A DNA stretch of 36,757 nucleotides from Pseudomonadota bacterium (GTDB lineage: Bacteria > Pseudomonadota > Alphaproteobacteria > Rhizobiales > Rhizobiaceae), in assembly GCA_023387775.1 (NCBI GenBank), contig JAEWHN010000263.1:1-36757 (forward strand), given 5' to 3'. The position numbers were made by a program, and so were the translations under genes. The notes under the pieces are model-generated. The model worked only from the letters and a program-made list of their open reading frames with translations. It searched no databases and had not been told where the DNA came from. Shown here in pieces: positions 14,984 through 23,103 of this stretch; within the stretch, counting starts at the first letter, position 1, and the number at the start of each line of letters is the position of its first letter.

Positions 14984-16192
14984 TCAGTGGTCCGGCCGGA
15001 AACCCGCCCAGGCGCCGAACCCGTGCGGCTGATACCCCACCGCCACGCGTTTCTCGTCGTCGGTCAGGAAGCTTGCCGCCTCCAGCCGTGCCCACAGCGC
15101 GTCGCGCTCGCCCGACAGGCCCTCGACGCAATCGGCGTCGTACCAGAGCCTGAGATCGGAGCCGAAGGCCGGCGCCAGCCAGGCCGACAGTTCCTTGGCG
15201 GTGCGGGCCACCAGCGGCAGGATGGTCAGCCGGTAGAAGGCGCGGTTGGCCTCCTGGTAGTTCGCATAGGTGTTGTCGCCGGGAATGCCGAGCAGCATCG
15301 GCGGCACGCCGAAGGCCAGCGCGATGTCGCGACTGGCCGAATGTTTTGCTTCGATGAAGTCCATGTCCTTCGGTGTCAGGCCCATCGCCTTCCAGTCGAG
15401 GCCGCCCTCAAGCAGCAGCGGCCGCCCGGCGCGCGTGGCACCCGAATAGCCTTCCTCGAGTTCCGCCTTCAGGCGTTCGAACTGCTCGTCGGTCAGGTTG
15501 CCGCCTTCCTTGGGCGCATAGACCAGCGCGCCGGAGGGTCGCGCCGAATTGTCCAGCAGTGCCTTGTTCCAGCGTCCGGCGGCGTTGTGCGTATCCAGCG
15601 CCATCAGCGCCGCCTCGAGCGGCGGAAAGCCGTAATGGTCGTCGAGCGGGTGAAACAGGGTCAGATGAAGCGATCCGCCTCCGGGAAACGCGCCAATCGG
15701 CGTTTTTCGCTTCGCCGCCCCCTCCCGGTATTCGAGGGCAGACGGCCAGCCGGCGGCATCCGTCAGCACCGCCACCCGGTCCGGCCGCAGCAGGTGCAAT
15801 TCGCGCGCATCTTCCCCGGCCTCGATCATCTCGACATAGGCGTTGCCGGCGAGCAGCAGGTGCCCGTACAGCGCCTCCAGAAACGTCGCGCCGGCCTGAC
15901 GCTGGTTCGGCCGCTCGAGCAACCGCAGCAGGGGATGGTCGTCCAGGTCCGCCGCCCCTTCATAGAGCAGCCACGGGATTGCCGATGCCGTCTCGGCAAT
16001 CAGCCGCACCGCGCGATGCACCACGGGGTTGCGCATAAAACCCTCTCTGGCGAGGGCGGCGTAGTTGCGATGCGTCCAGCGCGCCTCGCCCTGGGCGTGG
16101 AGCGCGACAAAACCTGCCGGCCCGCCGCCTTTGCGCTCCGGCCGCGCGCCATCGTTCCCCGCATGGCGAGGCCAAGGCCATTTCCAAGCCAT
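14984..16192 (-). CDS. GTA portal protein (RcGTA gp3 homologue)
   Basis: A 402-aa HK97-family portal protein. Conserved pieces are NPVVHRAVRLIAETASAIPW, HPLLRLLERPNQRQAGATFL, LYGHLLLAGNAYVEMIEAG, GKKTP-like basic loops, WNKALLDNSARPSGALVYAP and GVPPMLLGIPGDNTYANYQE, then FYRLTILPLVARTAKELSAW. Twelve such subunits form the ring through which TerL pumps DNA. It starts 13 bp after the terminase stop. The 3' end of this gene is the source of the degraded duplicate at 14381-14535, but this copy is intact. Confidence 0.94.
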   Translation of the reverse strand: MAWKWPWPRHAGNDGARPERKGGGPAGFVALHAQGEARWTHRNYAALAREGFMRNPVVHRAVRLIAETASAIPWLLYEGAADLDDHPLLRLLERPNQRQAGATFLEALYGHLLLAGNAYVEMIEAGEDARELHLLRPDRVAVLTDAAGWPSALEYREGAAKRKTPIGAFPGGGSLHLTLFHPLDDHYGFPPLEAALMALDTHNAAGRWNKALLDNSARPSGALVYAPKEGGNLTDEQFERLKAELEEGYSGATRAGRPLLLEGGLDWKAMGLTPKDMDFIEAKHSASRDIALAFGVPPMLLGIPGDNTYANYQEANRAFYRLTILPLVARTAKELSAWLAPAFGSDLRLWYDADCVEGLSGERDALWARLEAASFLTDDEKRVAVGYQPHGFGAWAGFRPDH

Positions 16193-16205
16193 CTGTCTAT
16201 CCTGA

Positions 16206-17444
16206 TTAGAGAAAATCGCGGATGCGCGGACGCCCAGAGCCGTCCGGCAGCAATTCGTTCACCGCCCAGACCAGCGCGTCGAGCCTGTCCGGCGAGCGGT
16301 TGTTCGACAGGCCGTTCGGCCCGAAGTCGCACATCTCGTCTTCCAGCTCGGGGAACCGGCCCGCATGGCGCACCTTGCCCTGCTGGTAGAGCATCGCCAC
16401 GGGCTCGGCCCGCAGCCATTTTCCGCGCCGCGCCCGCACCGGCTTCACCGGGATCACCGGATCGACCGTGCGGATCACGGCCGTCACCATTTCGCCGCCC
16501 TGGTTGACCTCTGCCACCAGGCAGTCCGCCTGCAGATGATGGAACAGAGCGACTGCAGCGCCGGCCCAGTCCTGCGGCCGCGCCGCCTTCACCGTCGCGT
16601 CGGCCAGGACGATGACCGTCCCTACCGCGTCCAGGCCCGCCGCGACGATACCGCAGGCGTCGGAGTTCTTGTGCGAGCTTGCCGGCGGATCGATAGCCAC
16701 CACGATACGGCGAAGCTCCGGCACATCGTCCAGCCGCGCGCGCTCCACCGCTTCCCGCGACCACAGCGCATCCTCGCGGTCCTCGATCAGTTCGCCTTCC
16801 AGTTCCTGCCGCCCAAGTCGGGTGCCGCCATAGAGCCTCTCGACGCTGTGAAGGAAACCCTCCGCGAGGTTGCCGGCATTGTCGGCCGTCCGCATCCGCG
16901 TCACCAGCACCGTGGAGTCCGCAAGCAGTCGCTTCAGCAGTCTGGTCGGCCGGGGCGTGGTGGTGATGAGCTGCTTTGGCTGCTCGCCCAGCCGTAGGCC
17001 GAACTGCAGCATGTCGAAACAGGCCTCGACATTCTTCCATTTTCCAAGCTCGTCACACCAGGCCGCGTCGAATTGCGGCCCGCGCAGGCTTTCCGGATCT
17101 TCCGACGAGTATATCTGCGCAACCGCGCCGTTGCTCCACACCAGCCGCCGCCGGCTTGCCTCGAAGCGCGGCTTGTCGTGCCGCGAGATCGTGACGATGC
17201 CTGATGGCCCATCGATCATGACCTCGCGAACGTCGCCGAGCGTCTCGCCGATCAGGGCGATATGCCGGTGCTTGTTCCTGGCGAAAGGCGAAAACCCGCG
17301 AACCAGGCTGTTCACCCACTCCGCACCGAGACGGGTTTTTCCCGCGCCGCGCCCGCCCACCACCAGCCAGGTCGCCGGCGATGAGTTCAGCGGATACTGT
17401 TCTATACGAGCCTTCTGCACCCATTCCTGGGCGATTAGGCCCAA
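16206..17444 (-). CDS. GTA terminase large subunit (RcGTA gp2 homologue)
   Basis: The DNA-packaging motor of the particle. The ATPase part has Walker A GGRGAGKTRLG (residues 30-37) and a Walker B/catalytic pair in FDAAWCDELGKW (D131, E132). The C-terminal RNase H-like nuclease shows VVAIDPPASSHKNSDACGIV, DCLVAEVNQGGEMV and DRLDALVWAVNEL. I chose the TTG at 17444: AAAGGA lies seven bases upstream and it follows the gp1 stop by four bases. The ATG at 17549 would add 35 residues and overlap gp1 by 101 bp; the added stretch reads like gp1 in another frame, though it cannot be excluded. In GTAs this enzyme packages random host DNA. Confidence 0.9.
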   Translation of the reverse strand: MGLIAQEWVQKARIEQYPLNSSPATWLVVGGRGAGKTRLGAEWVNSLVRGFSPFARNKHRHIALIGETLGDVREVMIDGPSGIVTISRHDKPRFEASRRRLVWSNGAVAQIYSSEDPESLRGPQFDAAWCDELGKWKNVEACFDMLQFGLRLGEQPKQLITTTPRPTRLLKRLLADSTVLVTRMRTADNAGNLAEGFLHSVERLYGGTRLGRQELEGELIEDREDALWSREAVERARLDDVPELRRIVVAIDPPASSHKNSDACGIVAAGLDAVGTVIVLADATVKAARPQDWAGAAVALFHHLQADCLVAEVNQGGEMVTAVIRTVDPVIPVKPVRARRGKWLRAEPVAMLYQQGKVRHAGRFPELEDEMCDFGPNGLSNNRSPDRLDALVWAVNELLPDGSGRPRIRDFL

Positions 17445-17448
17445 CCGA

Positions 17449-17913
17449 TCATCCTTTAGGTTTTCGGCAGACCAGTTGCCTTGCGTATCCCTCAGCCAGT
17501 TCGATAATTCGCTTGTCGATGCGCTTGAGAAGTCCGGCCATGTCTGCATCGCGTTTTACGTCGTTCTCCTTCGCCCCATCGTCGCTGCGCACGATTTCCC
17601 AGATCTTCTCAAGCGTGCGCGTCAGGGTCGAAATCGCATCGATGCGGGCCTTGTCCAGCCCCGCCGCGCCCTGGCCAATGCCAATCCCTAGCTCTTCAAG
17701 CTCCTGGATCAACCCATCCACCAGCTTCGCCAGCCTGGCGTTCTGTGTCGCGCGATCGGTCAGGCTCCCGTCGCGCCAGCCCTCGCGGGCAGCACGCGTC
17801 GCGATCGTCGCCGGCAGCCAACCGGTGGCGGCGGCAAGCTGGTCGAAACTGGGCGTCGCACCTTCATGGAGGGCGCGCGTCGCCACCCAGCGTTCACTGG
17901 CCGGTGTCGTCAT
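17449..17913 (-). CDS. Candidate GTA small terminase (gp1 position)
   Basis: A 154-aa protein, first gene of the cluster. The N-terminal third looks like a helix-turn-helix (GATPSFDQLAAATGWLPATI, then ATRAAREGW), and the rest is helical with coiled-coil character (NARLAKLVDGLIQELEELG, ARIDAISTLTRTLEKIWEI, KRIDKRIIELAEGYARQL). This layout fits small terminase subunits. RcGTA gp1 has been identified as TerS, which lacks strong site specificity and so allows random packaging. ATG 17913 has AGAGAG upstream. Assignment rests on position and architecture. Confidence 0.72.
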   Translation of the reverse strand: MTTPASERWVATRALHEGATPSFDQLAAATGWLPATIATRAAREGWRDGSLTDRATQNARLAKLVDGLIQELEELGIGIGQGAAGLDKARIDAISTLTRTLEKIWEIVRSDDGAKENDVKRDADMAGLLKRIDKRIIELAEGYARQLVCRKPKG

Positions 17914-18007
17914 GCTGAACTCTCTGATTGAATGAAAATGCCCAGGCGGGCGCCGAGACGCCTCTTTCACAGGAGGTCGCTACCCACACTTTTCGGACGA
18001 TAGCGAA

Positions 18008-18036
18008 ACACTACCAAAGCACCGTCACGGTGTCAA
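18008..18036 (-). promoter_or_regulatory. Candidate sigma-70 promoter of the GTA cluster
   Basis: On the minus strand TTGACA (18031-18036) is a full -35 consensus. After exactly 17 bases comes TAGTGT (18008-18013), a -10 that keeps the key T1, A2 and T6. Transcription would start near 18000, giving about 90 bases of leader before the gp1 ATG at 17913. No gene lies between. The strength of the elements suggests the promoter needs repression, or that the observed pattern is used by an activator such as GafY. Confidence 0.6.
18020..18032. promoter_or_regulatory. Inverted repeat (possible operator) inside the GTA promoter
   Basis: CACCG-TCA-CGGTG is a perfect 5-bp inverted repeat with a 3-base centre. 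It overlaps the end of the -35 element and the first half of the spacer of the candidate GTA promoter. A dimeric protein bound here would cover RNA polymerase contacts, so a repressor site is the simplest reading; an activator site is also possible. No second copy was noticed in the window by eye. Confidence 0.45.
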
Positions 18037-18084
18037 GAATAAATTCCTATCGCAATTCAATTTTCTTCGCGCCCTTCGTGAAGC

Positions 18085-18112
18085 TTGGATTTCGCGTGTG
18101 GCATCCGATAAG
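18085..18112 (+). promoter_or_regulatory. Weak candidate promoter for the penicillin-binding protein gene
   Basis: TTGGAT (18085-18090) and GATAAG (18107-18112), 16 bases apart, could form a weak plus-strand promoter about 95 bases before the ATG at 18208. A separate TATAAA at 18149-18154 is a good -10 without a matching -35. Either could serve; neither is strong. Confidence 0.25.
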
Positions 18113-18207
18113 AATGGAACGTCGGAGCCGTCCTCGGCATTTACCGACTATAAATTGCGACATGGTTCTTCATTAATACCGAGTGCAACAGCCGGGCGGC
18201 GGAAAAA

Positions 18208-20361
18208 ATGGACGACCCCTCCGCAAAGCGAAAGCCGAAAGCCCCGCGAGCCGGTATTTTCCTGGCCATTGATGCATGGATCGATTCCTCGCTCTACGAG
18301 GCTGGCTTCCGGGCGCGCGAGTTCTGGGAATCGATGACCATTTTTTCCAGGCGCTTCCGCGTCAGCGGCTGGCGCCGTGCCGTCATCGAGGTCTTGAGCG
18401 AAGGCTTCACCATGGGCGCGGCAGGCTCAGTCATCCTGTTGGCGCTCGCCCTACCCGCCTTTGAGGAAACCGCCGGCAACTGGCGCCAGCGGGATGACTT
18501 CGCCGTCACCTTCCTCGATCGTTACGGCAATGAGATCGGGCAGCGCGGCATCATCCAGCGCGATTCCATCCCGGTCGACGAGATGCCCGACTATCTGATC
18601 AAGTCTGTTCTCGCGACCGAAGACCGCCGTTTCTTCGACCATTATGGGATCGACTTCATGGGCCTTTTCCGCGCCATGTCGGAGAATGTGCGCGCCAATT
18701 CCGTTGTCCAGGGCGGCTCCAGCATAACCCAGCAGCTTGCCAAGAACCTTTTCCTCAACAACGAGCGCACCTTCGAGCGCAAGATCAAGGAAGCCTTCCT
18801 GGCAATCTGGCTGGAACAGAACCTGTCGAAGAAGGAAATCCTGCAGCTTTACCTCGACCGCGCCTATATGGGCGGCGGCACCTTCGGCATCGCCGCTGCG
18901 GCGGATTTCTATTTCGGCAAGCCGGTGAAGGATCTCACCCTGCCCGAATCCGCAATGCTCGCGGGCTTGTTCAAGGCGCCCGCGAAATACGCGCCTCACG
19001 TCAACCTGCCGGCCGCGCGTGCCCGCGCCAATATCGTCCTGTCCAATCTGGTGCAGAGCGGCTTCATGACGCCGGGCCAGGTTCTTTCCGCCCGTCTCCA
19101 CCCGGCAAGCGTCGTCGACCGGGGCGATCGCAAGAGCCCTGACTACTTCCTCGACTGGGCGTTCGAAGAGGTCAAGCGCATCGCCGAAAAGTCAGGCGTT
19201 CACTCCGTCGTGGCGCGCACCACGGTCGACATGAACATCCAGAAGGCCGCGGAAGAAGCCGTCGAGTTCAATCTGCGCCAATACGGCAAGGAGTATCGCG
19301 TCACCGAAGGCGCAGTGGTCGTCATCGAGAACAATGGAGCCGTCCGCGCGATAGTCGGCGGCCGCGACTACGGCGCCAGCCAGTTCAATCGCGCCACCAA
19401 GGCCCTGCGCCAAGCCGGGTCGTCCTTCAAGCCCTATGTCTACGCCACGGCGATGGAACATGGCTTCACGCCGGAATCGGTCATCTCCGACGGCCCTATC
19501 AGCTGGGGCAACTGGTCGCCGAAGAACTACGGACGCAGCTTTGCCGGCCGCGTCACTCTGGCAACGGCGTTGATCAGGTCCATCAACACCGTTCCGGTTC
19601 GCCTGGCCAAGGAGCACCTTACCACTGCGCCGATCAAAGCCTTGGCTGAGGCCATGGGGGTGGAATCGCCGCTCAGCTCGCACAAGACGATGGTGTTGGG
19701 CACGTCCGGCATGACCGTGATGGACCAGGCGACCGGCTACAGCGTCTTCGCCACAGGCGGTTTCGCCGACATGCGCCATGGCGTTACGCAGCTCCTCACC
19801 CATTCCGGGCAGGTCATCTATGACTACGATCGCGACGGGCCAAAACCGAAGCGCGTGCTTTCGGAGAAGGCGCTGTCGGCCATGAACTCCATCCTCGTGC
19901 AGATTCCCGAAGTCGGCACCGCGCGCAGGGCGGCACTTCCGTCCATCCGCTCCGCGGGCAAGACGGGAACCACGCAATCCTATCGCGACGCCTGGTATGT
20001 CGGCTTTACCGGCAACTACACGGCCGCGGTCTGGCTCGGCAATGACGACTATTCGCCCACCCGAAACATGACCGGCGGTTCGCTACCCGCCATGGTTTGG
20101 CAACGTCTCATGACCTACGCGCACCAGAACATCGACATAAAGCCCATCCCGGGCATCCAGCATCCATATGTCGACCCGAAGGTTGCGGAGAAGGCTGCCG
20201 AAATGGAGCAGAAGAACGCAGACGGGGTTGACGCCGACTTGGGCCGCCCTCCCATCCTTTCCAGCGTCACCACCCGGACGCTGCGCGAAATGGGCAAGGC
20301 ATTCCAGGACGCGCCCGCTCTCGAGGCGCCGACCGGGCCGGAAGAGCTTTCCAAACTATGA
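18208..20361 (+). CDS. Class A penicillin-binding protein 1A family
   Basis: A 717-aa bifunctional peptidoglycan synthase. It has a basic cytoplasmic tail of about 65 residues, one membrane helix (GAAGSVILLALALPAF, about 70-86), a glycosyltransferase domain with EDRRFFDHYGID (E138) and QGGSSITQQLAKN, and a transpeptidase domain with SSFK (S405-K408), SIN (458-460) and KTG (585-587). All catalytic motifs are present. It polymerises glycan strands and cross-links them in the periplasm. It is divergent from the GTA gp1 gene, sharing a 294-bp intergenic region, and is followed by the DUF1214/DUF1254 pair on the same strand. Confidence 0.93.
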   Translation: MDDPSAKRKPKAPRAGIFLAIDAWIDSSLYEAGFRAREFWESMTIFSRRFRVSGWRRAVIEVLSEGFTMGAAGSVILLALALPAFEETAGNWRQRDDFAVTFLDRYGNEIGQRGIIQRDSIPVDEMPDYLIKSVLATEDRRFFDHYGIDFMGLFRAMSENVRANSVVQGGSSITQQLAKNLFLNNERTFERKIKEAFLAIWLEQNLSKKEILQLYLDRAYMGGGTFGIAAAADFYFGKPVKDLTLPESAMLAGLFKAPAKYAPHVNLPAARARANIVLSNLVQSGFMTPGQVLSARLHPASVVDRGDRKSPDYFLDWAFEEVKRIAEKSGVHSVVARTTVDMNIQKAAEEAVEFNLRQYGKEYRVTEGAVVVIENNGAVRAIVGGRDYGASQFNRATKALRQAGSSFKPYVYATAMEHGFTPESVISDGPISWGNWSPKNYGRSFAGRVTLATALIRSINTVPVRLAKEHLTTAPIKALAEAMGVESPLSSHKTMVLGTSGMTVMDQATGYSVFATGGFADMRHGVTQLLTHSGQVIYDYDRDGPKPKRVLSEKALSAMNSILVQIPEVGTARRAALPSIRSAGKTGTTQSYRDAWYVGFTGNYTAAVWLGNDDYSPTRNMTGGSLPAMVWQRLMTYAHQNIDIKPIPGIQHPYVDPKVAEKAAEMEQKNADGVDADLGRPPILSSVTTRTLREMGKAFQDAPALEAPTGPEELSKL

Positions 20362-20472
20362 TGTTCATCGCCCGCAGCCGACCCTTGAAGTCCTTTCCGA
20401 CGCACCTTTCCACCCTGCCTTGACCGCCCCCTGCACCTTGTGCCCAAGTGGCTTTCTTTGTTCCGGCGTGCC

Positions 20473-21057
20473 ATGTTCAAGACGACCCTTCTCACGGCGC
20501 TAGCCCTCGCCATCGCCATCTGCGGCGGTGCGTCGAGCGTCTGGTACGCGCTCAATCTGCAGGATGGTGTCGGCGCCGTGTCTGTCGGTTCCTGGAACGC
20601 GTTCCCGGAAATCGGAACGCCGGCAGCCGACCCTTACACGAAGGCACGCGTGGCGCGAGACGGCGTGCTGGTACTTGGAAGAGCCGAAGGCGTCACATTC
20701 ATCGCCGAGCATGACACCGACGGCGAGCCTCTGCGCAGGGAGTGCAACTACTCCATCGAGGGCACCGTGCCGCCATCGAGGTTTTGGACCCTCTATGCTG
20801 CCGACGAAACGATGACCGTCATCGAGGGCCGGAAGAATCGGGCCCCGGCGCTCCACTCTCTTGAGATGCTGCGCCAGCCGGACAATTCGGTCTCGATTTC
20901 CATCACACGGCACCCCGCCCCGGGCAATTGGCTGGCCGTCGCGGGCAGCGGCAAGATGTTCTTCGTGCTGACGCTCTACGACACGACGAGCGCCAGCAGC
21001 ACCGGCATCAGCGACGTCGAACTGCCGCGCATTCAAAAGGCCGACTGCAATGCTTAG
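20473..21057 (+). CDS. DUF1214 domain envelope protein
   Basis: A 194-aa protein with an N-terminal hydrophobic helix (TLLTALALAIAICGG) that acts as a signal anchor or signal peptide. The DUF1214 pattern follows: GSWNAFPEIGTPAADPYTKA, GEPLRRECNYSIEGTVPPSR, FWTLYAADE and a C-terminal FVLTLYDT. A GTG at 20440 would add 11 residues; no clear ribosome site decides between them. It overlaps the DUF1254 gene by 8 bp. The two domains are often found together, sometimes fused, in envelope proteins of unknown role. Confidence 0.82.
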   Translation: MFKTTLLTALALAIAICGGASSVWYALNLQDGVGAVSVGSWNAFPEIGTPAADPYTKARVARDGVLVLGRAEGVTFIAEHDTDGEPLRRECNYSIEGTVPPSRFWTLYAADETMTVIEGRKNRAPALHSLEMLRQPDNSVSISITRHPAPGNWLAVAGSGKMFFVLTLYDTTSASSTGISDVELPRIQKADCNA

Positions 21058-21592
21058 GCTTCTATACGCCGTGATCCTCGGGCTCATCGGTGCCGGCATC
21101 GTTCATATCGCCGTGCTGCTGCTCATCCCGGAAATCTCCGACCGAGACGTCTGGTCGAAGTTGCAGTCGGCGTCCGATCTCTACAAGACCACTCGTCTGG
21201 ATTCAGCACCGGGGTCGCCGCCGATCGTCAAGTCCATCGACCCGCTGTTCAGCGCTGCCGCCTGCCGCTTCGATCTCAACGATGGTGTGCTGCGGGTCAC
21301 AGGCCAGGGCCGCACGCCCTTCTGGTCGGTGTCGGTCTATAATCGGGCGGGCGAAAACATCTACAGCTTCAACGACCACACGCTTGCCGGCGGCGGGGTG
21401 GATTTCTCGGTGGCAACCCCCACCCAGATGATCGAGGTGCGCAAGGAATTTCCGGACGGGACTGGAAATTCGATCTACGTCGAAACTGCCTCTGATGAGG
21501 GGATCGTGGTCGTGCGAAGCTTCGTTCCGGACCCAAGCTGGAAAAAGTCGGTATCGGATTTTCTCGACGGCATCTCCTGCATGCCGGAATAG
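21050..21592 (+). CDS. DUF1254 family membrane-anchored protein
   Basis: A 180-aa protein with an N-terminal membrane helix (LLYAVILGLIGAGIVHIAVL) and a periplasmic domain: SIDPLFSAAACRFDLNDG, GRTPFWSVSVYNRAGENIYS and FNDHTLAGGGVDF are typical of the short rhizobial DUF1254 proteins. Its start overlaps the end of the DUF1214 gene, so the two are co-translated and likely work together. No catalytic motif is visible and the function is unknown. Confidence 0.82.
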   Translation: MLRLLYAVILGLIGAGIVHIAVLLLIPEISDRDVWSKLQSASDLYKTTRLDSAPGSPPIVKSIDPLFSAAACRFDLNDGVLRVTGQGRTPFWSVSVYNRAGENIYSFNDHTLAGGGVDFSVATPTQMIEVRKEFPDGTGNSIYVETASDEGIVVVRSFVPDPSWKKSVSDFLDGISCMPE

Positions 21593-21610
21593 ATGTTAAG
21601 GCTTCAGCCG

Positions 21611-21793
21611 TCAGTGGCGAGGCACCGGTTTGTCCGGCTTCGCGCGTTCATCTCCCCCGCTGGCCTCGTCGAGGTCAGTGTGTCGCTCGTAACGAACGCC
21701 CGGGAAAATGATTATCGTCGCCAGCAGTTCTGACGGCTTTCCGGCAGGTCTGTTTGCCGCCCTCCGCGGCACAAAAGACAAGATGCTGCCCAT
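21611..21793 (-). CDS. Small 60-aa conserved-looking protein
   Basis: From ATG 21793 the frame encodes MGSILSFVPRRAANRP, then LLATIIIFPGVRYERH and an acidic, proline-containing end. The pattern (a short head, a low-complexity linker, then IIIFPGVRYER) resembles small proteins I recall next to cell-envelope genes in rhizobia, but I cannot name a family. GAGGGA lies about 11 bases upstream. It is convergent with the DUF1254 gene, 18 bp away. It may be a real small gene; the codon-level support is modest. Confidence 0.5.
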   Translation of the reverse strand: MGSILSFVPRRAANRPAGKPSELLATIIIFPGVRYERHTDLDEASGGDERAKPDKPVPRH

Positions 21794-21865
21794 GACACGC
21801 GCTTCCCTCTCGGATAACCAGAGTAACAACGCCACGCCTCCGTTTCCGATGAGGCCATTGCGAGG

Positions 21866-22068
21866 TTAACGATTGGTTACCGCGGCCGTTCCACAGTCCT
21901 GAGAATTAAAAATTTTCCACTGCGAGATCATTTGGCAGCTGCAGGCAGATCAATGGCTGCCGGAACCCGTTGCATCCCGCGGTCCACTGCCTCCGGGAGA
22001 GCGGGCCTTATCACGCGACGTAGGTTAGCAAGCTGTAAACCGGGAACCGACAGTTAACGTAACGCTAA
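21866..22068. promoter_or_regulatory. Two CtrA-like half-site pairs in a 347-bp gene-free gap
   Basis: The gap 21794-22140 holds no gene. It contains TTAA-N7-TTAC at 21866-21880 and TTAA-N7-CTAA at 22054-22068, each one base off the CtrA consensus TTAA-N7-TTAA. The second lies about 70 bases before the DUF2336 gene. CtrA is the alphaproteobacterial cell-cycle regulator. With one mismatch each these could be chance in an AT-richer spot. Confidence 0.25.
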
Positions 22069-22140
22069 CGGATCGCAGCTAATTTTATCCTTGTCTCGGA
22101 GCATTGCCCTAGCCGTCCAGACAGCTCGGGCATCCGTGGC

Positions 22141-23103
22141 ATGGCGTATCGTGTCGGCGTGGTTTTTGTGTCATCTTCAGACTTCAGGCAGCTAGCCTTG
22201 AAAGGCGAAGCGGGAAAGAGCGAGCGGCTGTTTCGGGCGGCCATCTCCGCTTTTTGTTCGCTCCCCCGGCCCACCCGCCGGGAGATCGTCCAGCTTGAGG
22301 ATCTTGCCCTGCCCCTCTTCGACAAGGTGTCAGTCGAGGGAAAGCGCTTTGCCGCCGCTGCCCTTTCGGAATGCGAGAATGCGCCGCGCGCGCTTCTGCA
22401 GCGCCTCTGCAACGAAACGGTCGACATTGCAGCTCCGCTGCTCATCCGTTCCCGGCTGCTGAAGGACATCGACCTGATCGCCTTGATCGGTCGCCACGGG
22501 CTGCCCCACGCGCGCGCCATTGCCCGTCGGCCAAATCTCAACCCCGTCATTCGCGACCTCGTCGCAGCGCTTGAAAACGCCAAACTTGCGCAGGCCTCGG
22601 CTGCCGAGGGTGCGGCAGCTCAAAAACAGCCTTCGGCTTCCGGCAGCCTCACGGCCGATCACACCCGCGAGCGTCTGCGGGCGATGATGCTGCCTTCCGC
22701 GAGCGGCGCCACGCCAGAGCTCCGCGAAGCGGACATGCGCTCGCCCTACGAGCGGCTGCGGGATACCGCGCTGATCGGCAACTCGGCTCCGTTCCACATC
22801 GCACTGGGCGATGCCACTGCAATCGGGTTTTCAGCAGCTAGGTCAATCGTAAATGCGGCCGACCATTCCAGGTTGCTTGCTGCCCTCCACTCACTCGGCC
22901 TCAGTGAGGAACGCGCCTTTCTTATCGTAAGCGCCTTGTTTCCCGGCAGTTTTGCAGACCGGGACAGCATTCGGCGCTTTCTCGCAGGCTATCGCAAGCT
23001 GAGGCAATCCGATACGGCGACCGAGCGCGGCAGACAAGAAGCGTCGGCTACGTCGCCAGAACCGGCGAACGCTCGCGAAATCCTGCAACTCAAGGCTTCG
23101 TAA
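22141..23103 (+). CDS. DUF2336 domain protein
   Basis: A 320-aa cytoplasmic protein with the DUF2336 helical-repeat pattern: FRAAISAFCSLPRPTRREIV, PLFDKVSVEGKRFAAAALSE and LLIRSRLLKDIDLIALIGRH, then ARAIARRPNLNPVIRDLVAAL. The repeats resemble HEAT-like pairs. The C-terminal part has a second helical segment (LLAALHSLGLSEERAFLIVS). The ATG at 22141 lacks a strong ribosome site; an in-frame GTG at 22168 is possible. Its 3' end overlaps the convergent DUF1491 gene by 14 bp. Function is unknown. Confidence 0.8.
   Translation: MAYRVGVVFVSSSDFRQLALKGEAGKSERLFRAAISAFCSLPRPTRREIVQLEDLALPLFDKVSVEGKRFAAAALSECENAPRALLQRLCNETVDIAAPLLIRSRLLKDIDLIALIGRHGLPHARAIARRPNLNPVIRDLVAALENAKLAQASAAEGAAAQKQPSASGSLTADHTRERLRAMMLPSASGATPELREADMRSPYERLRDTALIGNSAPFHIALGDATAIGFSAARSIVNAADHSRLLAALHSLGLSEERAFLIVSALFPGSFADRDSIRRFLAGYRKLRQSDTATERGRQEASATSPEPANAREILQLKAS

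Noticed and set aside
2937..17913. Reading the cluster as an ordinary prophage
   Set aside because: There is no integrase, excision, replication, repressor or lysis gene and no attachment repeats; gene order and families are those of RcGTA-type elements.
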